A DNA stretch of 64,000 nt from Paenibacillus sp. FJAT-26967 (GTDB lineage: Bacteria; Bacillota; Bacilli; Paenibacillales; NBRC-103111), in the NCBI RefSeq assembly GCF_001541095.1, contig NZ_LMXH01000006.1, positions 1 through 64,000 on the forward strand, given 5' to 3'. Each line of letters begins with the position of its first letter. Position 1 is the first letter of the stretch. The notes below the pieces were generated by a model. That model did no database searches. It was not told the origin of the DNA and saw only the letters and a program-made list of their open reading frames with translations. This document shows positions 55,813 through 64,000 of this stretch, in pieces. The position numbers were made by a program, and so were the translations under genes.

Positions 55813-56340
55813 TTAACTCCAGCCCATACGTTCTCTCAAAGAAGTGATATGGGCGACATGATGATTCCCGTGCCAGGCATAAAGTCCCAGTACGGTCCCA
55901 AGGGTAGTCTTCCCGCTAACCGGATGCACGAACGCCTTTTCCCATTCCGGTTCATTTAAAGTCCTAAGCCAGCTGGCCCACCGGTCGTGAAGGGCATCCA
56001 GTAACGCAAGGGAGCCTTCAACCGGCGCCGACTTCGCATCCGCCAGTTCTGCCCAGCGCTCCTCCAGGTAAGGCTTAATCACGGGCTCCGATTCCGTAGC
56101 AACCAGCTTGAAGCGGATGTAGCTGTTCATGTGACTGTCCGCCACATGATGAACAACCTGCCTTACCGTCCAGCCGTCCGGCCGGTATGGAGTATCCAGC
56201 TGTTCCGCGCTGAGGCCGGTTGCAGCTTGACGCAATCGCACGGGAAGCGAGGCCAATTCCCCGATCCAATTGTCCTTCACTTGCCGGTCAAACTCTCCCT
56301 CAAATCTAAACAGTCCTATCGGGTATTTCAAATCTTCCAT
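55813..56340 (-). CDS. YfiT-type bacillithiol transferase (DinB superfamily)
   Basis: A 175-residue four-helix bundle starting at MEDLKYPIG. The metal-binding histidines are in VRQVVHHVADSHMNSYIRF and YAWHGNHHVAHI, the YfiT/BstA arrangement. Family members conjugate bacillithiol to electrophiles or antibiotics. A seven-codon upstream extension (to 56361) is in frame but atypical. It is divergent from the xpt operon and alone. Confidence 0.88.
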   Translation of the reverse strand: MEDLKYPIGLFRFEGEFDRQVKDNWIGELASLPVRLRQAATGLSAEQLDTPYRPDGWTVRQVVHHVADSHMNSYIRFKLVATESEPVIKPYLEERWAELADAKSAPVEGSLALLDALHDRWASWLRTLNEPEWEKAFVHPVSGKTTLGTVLGLYAWHGNHHVAHITSLRERMGWS

Positions 56341-56402
56341 TACCCAGCACCCCTTCCACATATTAGTTTGTTATTGTAGTCCGTAAACAATTATCGGCAT
56401 AT

Positions 56403-56443
56403 AGACGAACAAACTTATCCATATATCGGCAAAAAGTTCGTCT
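56403..56443. promoter_or_regulatory. Possible PurBox pair (PurR operator)
   Basis: AGACGAAC (56403-56410) and GTTCGTCT (56436-56443) form a perfect inverted pair with CGAA cores, as in PurR-controlled purine genes. The inner spacing of 27 bases between cores is slightly longer than I would expect. It lies upstream of the -35 region of the xpt promoter. Confidence 0.45.
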
Positions 56444-56461
56444 TTTCGTCATTTTACCACT

Positions 56462-56489
56462 TTTCAACCTCACATGTCTGGAGTATAAT
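56462..56489 (+). promoter_or_regulatory. SigA-type promoter of xpt-pbuX
   Basis: TTTCAA (56462-56467) and a perfect TATAAT (56484-56489) are spaced by 16 bases, about 35 bases before the riboswitch aptamer. Confidence 0.6.
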
Positions 56490-56524
56490 GAGGAACACGC
56501 ATACCCAGTCAATTAAATAACCAG

Positions 56525-58705
<2,181 letters not shown>

Positions 58706-58751
58706 ATCAGGACAATCTTTTCTCATCCTTGCATCCTATACGATAAAAAAT

Positions 58752-58786
58752 AAACAGCGTCCGGAATCCGGGCGTTGTTTTTCTTT
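58752..58786 (+). terminator. Terminator of xpt-pbuX
   Basis: AACAGCGTCCGG pairs with CCGGGCGTTGTT around AAT, followed by TTTTTCTTTT. Confidence 0.75.
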
Positions 58787-58995
58787 TGCCGCCCAAGCAT
58801 TCATTATTGACTCTGCTTCATTTCATACTTCTTTATCCGGTGCGTGGTCACCTTCCCATTCAGGAGCCTTCGGGTCATTTACTAAAATTTAGGCGGATGG
58901 AAGCCGATAATATCCTTAATGTAGATCCTGCACGGTTAGATATAAGCCGGCAGCTTCTTAGCTTGCCCTGAATTCATACACGGAAGGAGCTTGGA

Positions 58996-60582
58996 ATGAA
59001 GAAGTTTACGCACCGTTTAACGATAACATTAGTCCTGCTCGCAGCATTCTCAGGGTTATATGCCGGGCCTGCAAGAGCCGGATTGACGGAGACCCCTTTT
59101 CCGGACGTAGACAGCGCCCAATACGGCTGGGCCGTCCAGTCCATTAAACTCATGGCGCAGAAAGGCATTCTGCAGGGCTACCCCGACGGCACTTTCAAGC
59201 CCGGACGTTACGTAACGAAAGCAGAATGGGCCGTTATGACATACCGGCTGTTCGATAAATACCGCCCCAGCCTGCGTCCGGAGCTCAAAGGCTACAATTT
59301 TATTGACGCCTATGCGGATGTCCCCGCTTCCCACTGGGCTTACCGGGAAATCTCCGATTCCTTCGTCAGTATAGCCGACAATACCGTCACACGTTCCGGT
59401 AATCAGGATTTGTATAACCCGGAGTATACATTCAGCCGGTTTAACCTGGCCTCTATGCTGCACGGCTATTACGGAATTGAAGAATGGACGGAGACCCGGA
59501 GTGATGTATGCACCCAGCTCGGACAGCTCAAAGATATTGAAACCCGGACCTTCACGGCCGATTCAGATTTAGAGTCTTTCCGCAATAATGAAAAGACAGA
59601 CCGGTACGAATCCGGAATTCCCGGAGGAGTCTTCCCTATTCTCCTGCTCAAAGAGCCCGGCGGCACGTGCTCTTCCAGCCACGACGATTACAGCGCTCTG
59701 AATGCAGACGCCCTGTTAAATGTCCATACTTCGGGCATCCTTACAGCGGAGGACACAAGCGGTAAATTCTATCCTTCCGCGAAGCTGACACGTGCAGAAG
59801 CCGTAACGGTTCTTCATCGCCTACTCGATCATCTCAAAACCGAAGGCGTCCTGCACGAGTATTCCAGCATCACTCCTTCCGATATCCTGCGGCCTGTTCC
59901 CATGCCCGCACCGAAGCCTGGCGAAGCTGCCGAGGGAACCGGGCCGTACAGCCGCGATCTTCAGCGGGAAGGAGAATTCAATACGATTGTTTATCCGGGC
60001 GGTAAGAAATATATGAAACTGGAGCTCACCTCCAAGGATGCGGTCGATCTGTACCTCTACATGAACGGAGATATTGCTTTTCTGAGACAGGAAGAACTGC
60101 CCCGGTATATTCAAGTGGACCGGGTGGCGCAAATCGGCATCAAATCGCAAAGCCGCAACCCGGAGAAAAGATCGCCGCTGAGCACGTACCCGGCCTCCCT
60201 GCACGTTTCGTTCCACGATGAGATTCCGCCAACAACCAAGCCCGGTAAGGGCACAGGCAGCGGCAGTGAAACGAACAACCTGATCGCTCCGCCGGGAGCC
60301 AGCGCGATCCGTGATCTCAAGAGAGAGGGAGAGCTCAAGCAGACTTTCCCTAACAACGGATCTAAATATGTGACTATCCAGTTGATTTCTCAGGATAAGG
60401 TCGATTTATATGTACAACTGAGCAGCGGCACCGCCTTCTTGCGGCAGGAAGAACTTCCCGTGAAGCTCAAAATGGACGGCAATTCTTCCGTGACCATCCG
60501 AACCCAGAGCCGGAACCCGGAGAAGCGTACCAGTCAGCAGTCTTACAATGCACATCTTTACGTAACGTTTACCAATCAATAA
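58996..60582 (+). CDS. Secreted SLH-domain protein with two C-terminal repeats
   Basis: A 528-residue exported protein. The signal peptide (1-28) is followed by an S-layer-homology segment (GWAVQSIKLMAQKGILQGYP then DGTFKPGRYVTKAEW, about 40-90) and further SLH-like blocks (about 105-150 and 255-290). After a Pro-rich linker come two roughly 90-residue repeats (about 315-410 and 435-528) sharing RDLxREGE, VDLYxxx, FLRQEELP and the SRNPEKR segment. The C-terminal pair looks like an extracellular beta-sandwich of pre-peptidase type. It is anchored through SLH to wall polymer. Confidence 0.85.
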   Translation: MKKFTHRLTITLVLLAAFSGLYAGPARAGLTETPFPDVDSAQYGWAVQSIKLMAQKGILQGYPDGTFKPGRYVTKAEWAVMTYRLFDKYRPSLRPELKGYNFIDAYADVPASHWAYREISDSFVSIADNTVTRSGNQDLYNPEYTFSRFNLASMLHGYYGIEEWTETRSDVCTQLGQLKDIETRTFTADSDLESFRNNEKTDRYESGIPGGVFPILLLKEPGGTCSSSHDDYSALNADALLNVHTSGILTAEDTSGKFYPSAKLTRAEAVTVLHRLLDHLKTEGVLHEYSSITPSDILRPVPMPAPKPGEAAEGTGPYSRDLQREGEFNTIVYPGGKKYMKLELTSKDAVDLYLYMNGDIAFLRQEELPRYIQVDRVAQIGIKSQSRNPEKRSPLSTYPASLHVSFHDEIPPTTKPGKGTGSGSETNNLIAPPGASAIRDLKREGELKQTFPNNGSKYVTIQLISQDKVDLYVQLSSGTAFLRQEELPVKLKMDGNSSVTIRTQSRNPEKRTSQQSYNAHLYVTFTNQ

Positions 60583-60625
60583 AACTCGAATGCGGATATG
60601 CTCCTTCATTCTTCCGCGACAGCAT

Positions 60626-60672
60626 GAAAAGAAGCCATGAAATCCGTCTTAACGGAATTCATGGCTTCTTTG
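60626..60672. terminator. Bidirectional terminator between the SLH and ohrR genes
   Basis: AAAGAAGCCATGAA pairs with TTCATGGCTTCTTT around an inner TCCG/CGGA hairpin, with A/T runs on both sides. It ends the SLH gene and the gpx-ohrR unit. Confidence 0.88.
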
Positions 60673-60813
60673 GGGATTAGCGCGCTTGATCAGCCGCTTG
60701 CTCCATGCACGCTTGCATCATACATCCGCTAAGGAGATGCTTGCTGCGGCGGCGACGCAGCCCTCAAGCGAAAGGCTCGAAGAAGAGGCACTTGCGGCGG
60801 GTCTTTCGCCAAA

Positions 60814-61272
60814 TCAAGAGTCTTTGGCGCTGCGGTTCAGCTTGTTGACGGTCATGAGGAGACCGCGGACCTGCCTGAGCAGCAGGTCCGCCTCCTCTTG
60901 ATCGCCGTCAACACGGGTGAGCAGCTGGTCCGGTATGCAGGCGCCGCGCTTCTCCAGCTTCCGGCCCTGATCTGTCAGCTGGATGACGACGCTGCGCTCA
61001 TCCAGGCTCGACCGCGTCCGGGTAAGAATACCGGACGCCTCCATCCGCTTCAGCATCGGCGTCAAGGTGCCGGAGTCGAGGAAGAGCCGTTCTCCGAGCT
61101 CCTTAACCGTCGCCTCCCCTTCCTCCCACAACACCAGCAGAACGAGGTACTGCGGGTATGTGACGCCCAGCTCGTCCAGCAGCGGTGTATACATCCGCGT
61201 AATTTCGCGCGAACAAGCGTAAAGAGCAAAACAAAGCTGATTCTCCAGCTTATGTCTGGATTCTGAATTCAT
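60814..61272 (-). CDS. ohrR: OhrR-type MarR repressor
   Basis: A 152-residue winged-helix repressor with the reactive cysteine at residue 14 (NQLCFALYACSREI), the position used by OhrR to sense organic hydroperoxides. The DNA-recognition region is VKELGERLFLDSGTLTPMLKRME then RTRSSLDERSV in the wing. It is the second gene after the glutathione peroxidase (54-base gap) and probably represses both through the palindrome at 61839. Confidence 0.92.
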   Translation of the reverse strand: MNSESRHKLENQLCFALYACSREITRMYTPLLDELGVTYPQYLVLLVLWEEGEATVKELGERLFLDSGTLTPMLKRMEASGILTRTRSSLDERSVVIQLTDQGRKLEKRGACIPDQLLTRVDGDQEEADLLLRQVRGLLMTVNKLNRSAKDS

Positions 61273-61326
61273 TTGAGATCATCCTTACTTTACAGGTCAA
61301 GTGAAGCTCTATCGCAACTTGTTTCT

Positions 61327-61806
61327 TTATTCAGCAAGAAGCTTCTCAATGTCATCCGCAATTTTGGCAGGGACCGTGGTCGGCGCGAACCGTTCTACCA
61401 CTTCTCCGGAGCGGTTAACGAGGAATTTGGCAAAGTTCCACTTCACTTCTTTGGATAAAATCCCCTTGGTGCGGCTCGTCAGATATTCAAACAAAGGATG
61501 GGCATCCTTTCCTTTTACATCAACTTTGGCAAACATGGGAAAGGATACGCCGTAATTAACTTGGCAGAACTGCTCGATTTCTTCCTCTGTCCCCGGCTCC
61601 TGCTCCATAAACTGATTACTGGGGAAGCCGAGCACTTCAAAACCCCGGTCTTTATATTGGTCATAAAGTTCCTGAAGTCCTTTATACTGGGGCGTAAATC
61701 CGCATTTACTCGCTGTGTTGACGATCAGCAGGACTTTTCCTTCGTAATCCGCAAGTGACTGTTCTTCTCCGTTAATCCGCTGAGCCTTGTATTCGTATAC
61801 ACCCAT
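61327..61806 (-). CDS. gpx: Glutathione peroxidase-family thiol peroxidase
   Basis: A 159-residue thioredoxin-fold peroxidase. The peroxidatic Cys35 lies in NTASKCGFTPQYKGL, with catalytic Gln in LGFPSNQFMEQEPG and Trp/Asn in VKWNFAKFLV. It uses Cys, not selenocysteine, like Bacillus BsaA. It reduces organic hydroperoxides with thioredoxin or a low-molecular-weight thiol. It is first in a gpx-ohrR operon; OhrR more commonly pairs with ohr. Confidence 0.94.
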   Translation of the reverse strand: MGVYEYKAQRINGEEQSLADYEGKVLLIVNTASKCGFTPQYKGLQELYDQYKDRGFEVLGFPSNQFMEQEPGTEEEIEQFCQVNYGVSFPMFAKVDVKGKDAHPLFEYLTSRTKGILSKEVKWNFAKFLVNRSGEVVERFAPTTVPAKIADDIEKLLAE

Positions 61807-61838
61807 CTTCTTAACCTCCCGAATTATCCATTTAGAAC

Positions 61839-61850
61839 CAATTTAAATTG
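61839..61850. promoter_or_regulatory. OhrR operator candidate
   Basis: CAATTTAAATTG is a perfect 12-base palindrome, the AATTTAAATT type bound by OhrR, located 33 bases upstream of the gpx start. A second half-like CAAAATTAAA follows at 61852-61861. Confidence 0.65.
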
Positions 61851-61939
61851 CACAAAATTAAAATGTCTAAAATTAATATACGTTTATAACGGGAGGAAGT
61901 CAAATTAAGGTGAGTTCTTGAACCCTTTGTATGGATCAT

Positions 61940-62386
61940 TTATAAAACCGATTGTTCCAGCTTGGGCAGTATGGGCGCATGCGCCAATGGCGATGACAAA
62001 GCGACAAGCGTTGTCGGTTTGCCGTACTGCATGGATGCGTCGATGAATAGTTCGAGATCCCGCACAGTACTCGTGATGATTTTGGTCAAATAACTGTATG
62101 GACCCGCAATCCTGTGGCACTCCGCCACTTCCGGAACCGTCCGCACGAACTCGACGTATCTTTTGCAATGCTCCGTCTCCATCAGGATGTAGGCTACGAC
62201 GGTCTTACCCAAGGCATCAGGCGATACAGAAGCGCGATACCCGGTCAGAACCCCCCGATCCTCCAGACGACGGACACGTTCCGCTGCGGCCGGTGAAGTC
62301 AGCCCCACCTTTTTCCCCAGCTCCGTCATACTGATGCGTCCGTTCTCCTGAAGAATGACTAATATATTGTGATCTGTGTGATCCAA
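61940..62386 (-). CDS. Lrp/AsnC-family transcriptional regulator
   Basis: A 148-residue regulator. The helix-turn-helix (about 1-60) includes RISMTELGKKVGLTSPAAAERVRRLE, and the C-terminal RAM effector domain (about 65-148) has GKTVVAYILMETEHCKRYVE and AGPYSYLTKIITSTVRDLE. It is divergent from the isochorismatase-like gene, which it may control. The amino acid or other ligand is unknown. Confidence 0.92.
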   Translation of the reverse strand: MDHTDHNILVILQENGRISMTELGKKVGLTSPAAAERVRRLEDRGVLTGYRASVSPDALGKTVVAYILMETEHCKRYVEFVRTVPEVAECHRIAGPYSYLTKIITSTVRDLELFIDASMQYGKPTTLVALSSPLAHAPILPKLEQSVL

Positions 62387-62575
62387 AACTAGCTCCCCCT
62401 TTTCTTTATCTGCTATGAAATTTTCTGCTAGTTTTCCCTGACCTTCAAATTTTAAGTTATTATCGCAAGCGACTTACAAAGAAATGGATGAGGCGTTCAT
62501 TTCCTTTCAGTATAATCTGTTCCATCCCTGCTTTGCCACGTAAAATATAAGCAGAAATGAAAGGAGCTGTTTAGT

Positions 62576-63148
62576 ATGCTAATCAGCAGCAACGCCGTCC
62601 TTCTCCTTATCGACGTTCAAAGGGCTTTCGACCATCCGCGTTACGGCCGCAGAAACAATCCTCAGGCGGAAGCCAATATCGCACGGCTTCTCGAGACGTG
62701 GCGCCGGACAGGACGGACCGTCATTCATATCCACCATATCGGTGTATCCCCGGACTCCCTGTTCCGCGAATATTCCGAAGCCGTCCTGCCTAAGCAGCAA
62801 GCGCTGCCGCTGCCGGATGAGCTGGTGCTCCGCAAATCCGTGAACAGCGGCTTCATCGGCACAGATCTCGAAGAGCGGCTCCGCCGTCTGGGCTGCGACT
62901 GTGTTGTTACGGCCGGACTTACCACGAATCACTGCGTCGAGACAACCACACGCATGTCAGGCAATCTGGGCTTTCCTACCATCCTTGTATCCGATGCCGC
63001 CGCAACTTTTGACCGGATCGGTCCGGACGGTAAACTTTATACGGCCGAGGATATTCATGCAATGACGCTTGCGAATCTTCACGAAGAGTTCGCTGTAATC
63101 GCGGATACGGCTGCCGTTATCCAAGCGGCAAATGTGACGGGAATCTAA
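62576..63148 (+). CDS. Isochorismatase-family cysteine hydrolase
   Basis: A 190-residue enzyme with the Asp-Lys-Cys triad: Asp13 in LLLIDVQ, Lys in LVLRKSVNSGF and Cys in GLTTNHCVETTTRM. The fold hydrolyses amides or enol ethers, for example nicotinamide, isochorismate or urea derivatives. The triad and a cis-peptide-region glycine motif are intact. The ribosome site is AAGGAG. It is divergently paired with the Lrp regulator. Confidence 0.9.
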   Translation: MLISSNAVLLLIDVQRAFDHPRYGRRNNPQAEANIARLLETWRRTGRTVIHIHHIGVSPDSLFREYSEAVLPKQQALPLPDELVLRKSVNSGFIGTDLEERLRRLGCDCVVTAGLTTNHCVETTTRMSGNLGFPTILVSDAAATFDRIGPDGKLYTAEDIHAMTLANLHEEFAVIADTAAVIQAANVTGI

Positions 63149-63319
63149 TATCCGGTTTACGCTTGTCTGCTGCTTGCATCATTCTACCCGTTTATCGGAT
63201 GATTGCCTTTCTTTTATAAGACCTCACACGAAATGTTCGAAACATGTCGGTTTTAAATCTTCGTTCTCCCCATTTTTTTCCTATATCGGCTGTTACAAAA
63301 TCATTTAGGAGGTTTATGA

Positions 63320-63391
63320 TTGCTAGAGCATATCTTCAATCCTGCTGATCTTTTAAAGCAAGAAATACTAACAGCAGAAACCTGTACATGA
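63320..63391 (+). CDS. Possible 23-residue peptide ORF
   Basis: TTG at 63320 follows AGGAGG (63307-63312) at seven bases and opens a 23-codon frame (LEHIFNPADLLKQEILTAET then CT). An ATG at 63316 in another frame gives only ten codons. The strong ribosome site is the only support. The rest of 63149-63457 shows no other gene or clear terminator. Confidence 0.25.
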   Translation: MLEHIFNPADLLKQEILTAETCT

Positions 63392-63457
63392 ATGAATCGT
63401 AACAATACCTGTAAGGAAGCCCGGAAAAACCTAGGCTCCAAAAAAGGGGGAGGCAAG

Positions 63458-64000
63458 ATGGGGAAAAAACGGCAAAGAAAGAAACTTCCGGCCGGGTACA
63501 AAAAAATAAAAGAACCCGGCTTCTGGGCCCAGTTATTAAAGGTCCTTCTATTCATGGCTGGTTTAGCCGTGCTTCACTACATACTGGATTGGCTGCAAAG
63601 ACGGCTCTTTTTCCCTCAAGACGGGTGGGCATTTTATTCAACCGTTAATATCCTGCCCGCATTTCTGATTGCTTTTCTGGTCATGCTGGGCTGGTGGATG
63701 GGAAGCTCACGCAGAAGTAAAGCAATCCTGCTTGGTACTTATGCAGCAGTCGCTGCAATATCTGTACTCAGCCTGCTCACCTACCAGTACCTGGATAAGG
63801 ATGGCATACACGTAAACAGATTCTGGAGCGGAGAGAAGCTCACGCCCTGGTCTTCTGTCAGCCAAGTTGCATTCGAGCCGCGAATGTCGGGCGGCAAAAC
63901 CAATCATCTGCAAATACGATCCACATTCTTCTCCAAAGAAGCAGAGGCTTTTACCCTTATATGGGTCGATAAAAGAGAAATCAGTACCGCTAAAAAGAAA
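63458..64000 (+). CDS. Membrane protein of unknown family, cut by window end
   Basis: A frame of 181 codons with no stop before the window ends. The N-terminus is strongly basic (GKKRQRKKLPAGYKKIKEPG). Transmembrane segments cluster at about 28-45, 60-78 and 85-105, followed by an extracytoplasmic-like stretch with YLDKDGIHVNRFWSGEKLTP and a polar region. GGGGGAGG lies 5 bases before the ATG, so the start is secure. I do not recognise the family; the DGIHVNRFWS pattern suggests a YcxB/PH-type domain, but this is unproven. Confidence 0.7.
   Translation, partial: MGKKRQRKKLPAGYKKIKEPGFWAQLLKVLLFMAGLAVLHYILDWLQRRLFFPQDGWAFYSTVNILPAFLIAFLVMLGWWMGSSRRSKAILLGTYAAVAAISVLSLLTYQYLDKDGIHVNRFWSGEKLTPWSSVSQVAFEPRMSGGKTNHLQIRSTFFSKEAEAFTLIWVDKREISTAKKK

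Noticed and set aside
58786-58971. A 61-codon frame between pbuX and the SLH gene
   Set aside because: It begins inside or at the edge of the xpt-pbuX terminator, lacks a ribosome site and shows no recognisable pattern.

Overview
The window looks like a chromosomal segment of a spore-forming, Gram-positive member of the Bacillales, most likely Paenibacillaceae. The evidence is a set of genes and signals typical of that group: an S-layer-homology protein, a glcT/ptsG/ptsH/ptsI glucose PTS with a near-perfect GlcT antiterminator site, ydaO-type c-di-AMP riboswitches, a guanine riboswitch before xpt-pbuX, a YfiT-type bacillithiol transferase, OhrR, a canonical cre site and Spo0A-box-like sequences. 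No rRNA, tRNA, CRISPR or prophage was seen. The only mobile element is the end of an IS3-like insertion sequence at the left edge.

Layout. 0.0-2.8 kb: IS end, cardiolipin synthase, HAD phosphatase. 2.9-9.3 kb: gltBD glutamate synthase operon on the minus strand. 9.5-12.2 kb: YdcF-like protein, thymidine kinase and an MGDG-synthase-like glycosyltransferase. 12.4-16.2 kb: an envelope operon (M23 peptidase overlapping a bactofilin, then DUF2935) followed by an amino-oxidase/desaturase. 16.3-19.0 kb: a nitrate/sulfonate/taurine-type ABC importer. 19.3-27.5 kb: a kdp potassium-pump operon on the minus strand, with a long leader holding two complete c-di-AMP riboswitch-terminator units, two unannotated leading ORFs, kdpFABC, and a kinase-less protein made of two KdpD sensor modules. 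27.8-30.1 kb: cstA and its small partner, with a perfect cre site. 30.3-33.0 kb: YitT, a zinc-free MDR oxidoreductase and a YjbR-like protein. 33.2-37.6 kb and 43.9-44.8 kb: the glucose PTS, split by a 6-kb organosulfur-type cluster (two-permease ABC importer, flavoprotein, ferredoxin). 44.9-50.0 kb: polysaccharide deacetylase and three glycosyltransferases. 50.2-52.8 kb: a response regulator convergent with a DISM-type histidine kinase. 53.0-64.0 kb: small Spo0A-boxed gene, thiN, chemotaxis receptor, bacillithiol transferase, guanine-riboswitch xpt-pbuX, SLH protein, gpx-ohrR, Lrp regulator, isochorismatase-like hydrolase and a truncated membrane protein.

The most distinctive part is the kdp locus. 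Its transcript must pass two successive c-di-AMP aptamer/terminator units before reaching the genes. The place normally held by kdpDE is filled by a 778-residue protein with two KdpD P-loop/USP modules and no kinase domain, and no kdpE is present. This suggests that potassium uptake here is governed mainly by c-di-AMP rather than by a phosphorelay. The second distinctive part is the flavoprotein/ferredoxin/ABC cluster lying between glcT and ptsG, the gene GlcT is expected to control. Gene identities come from reading motifs in the translated sequence; no database search was run.
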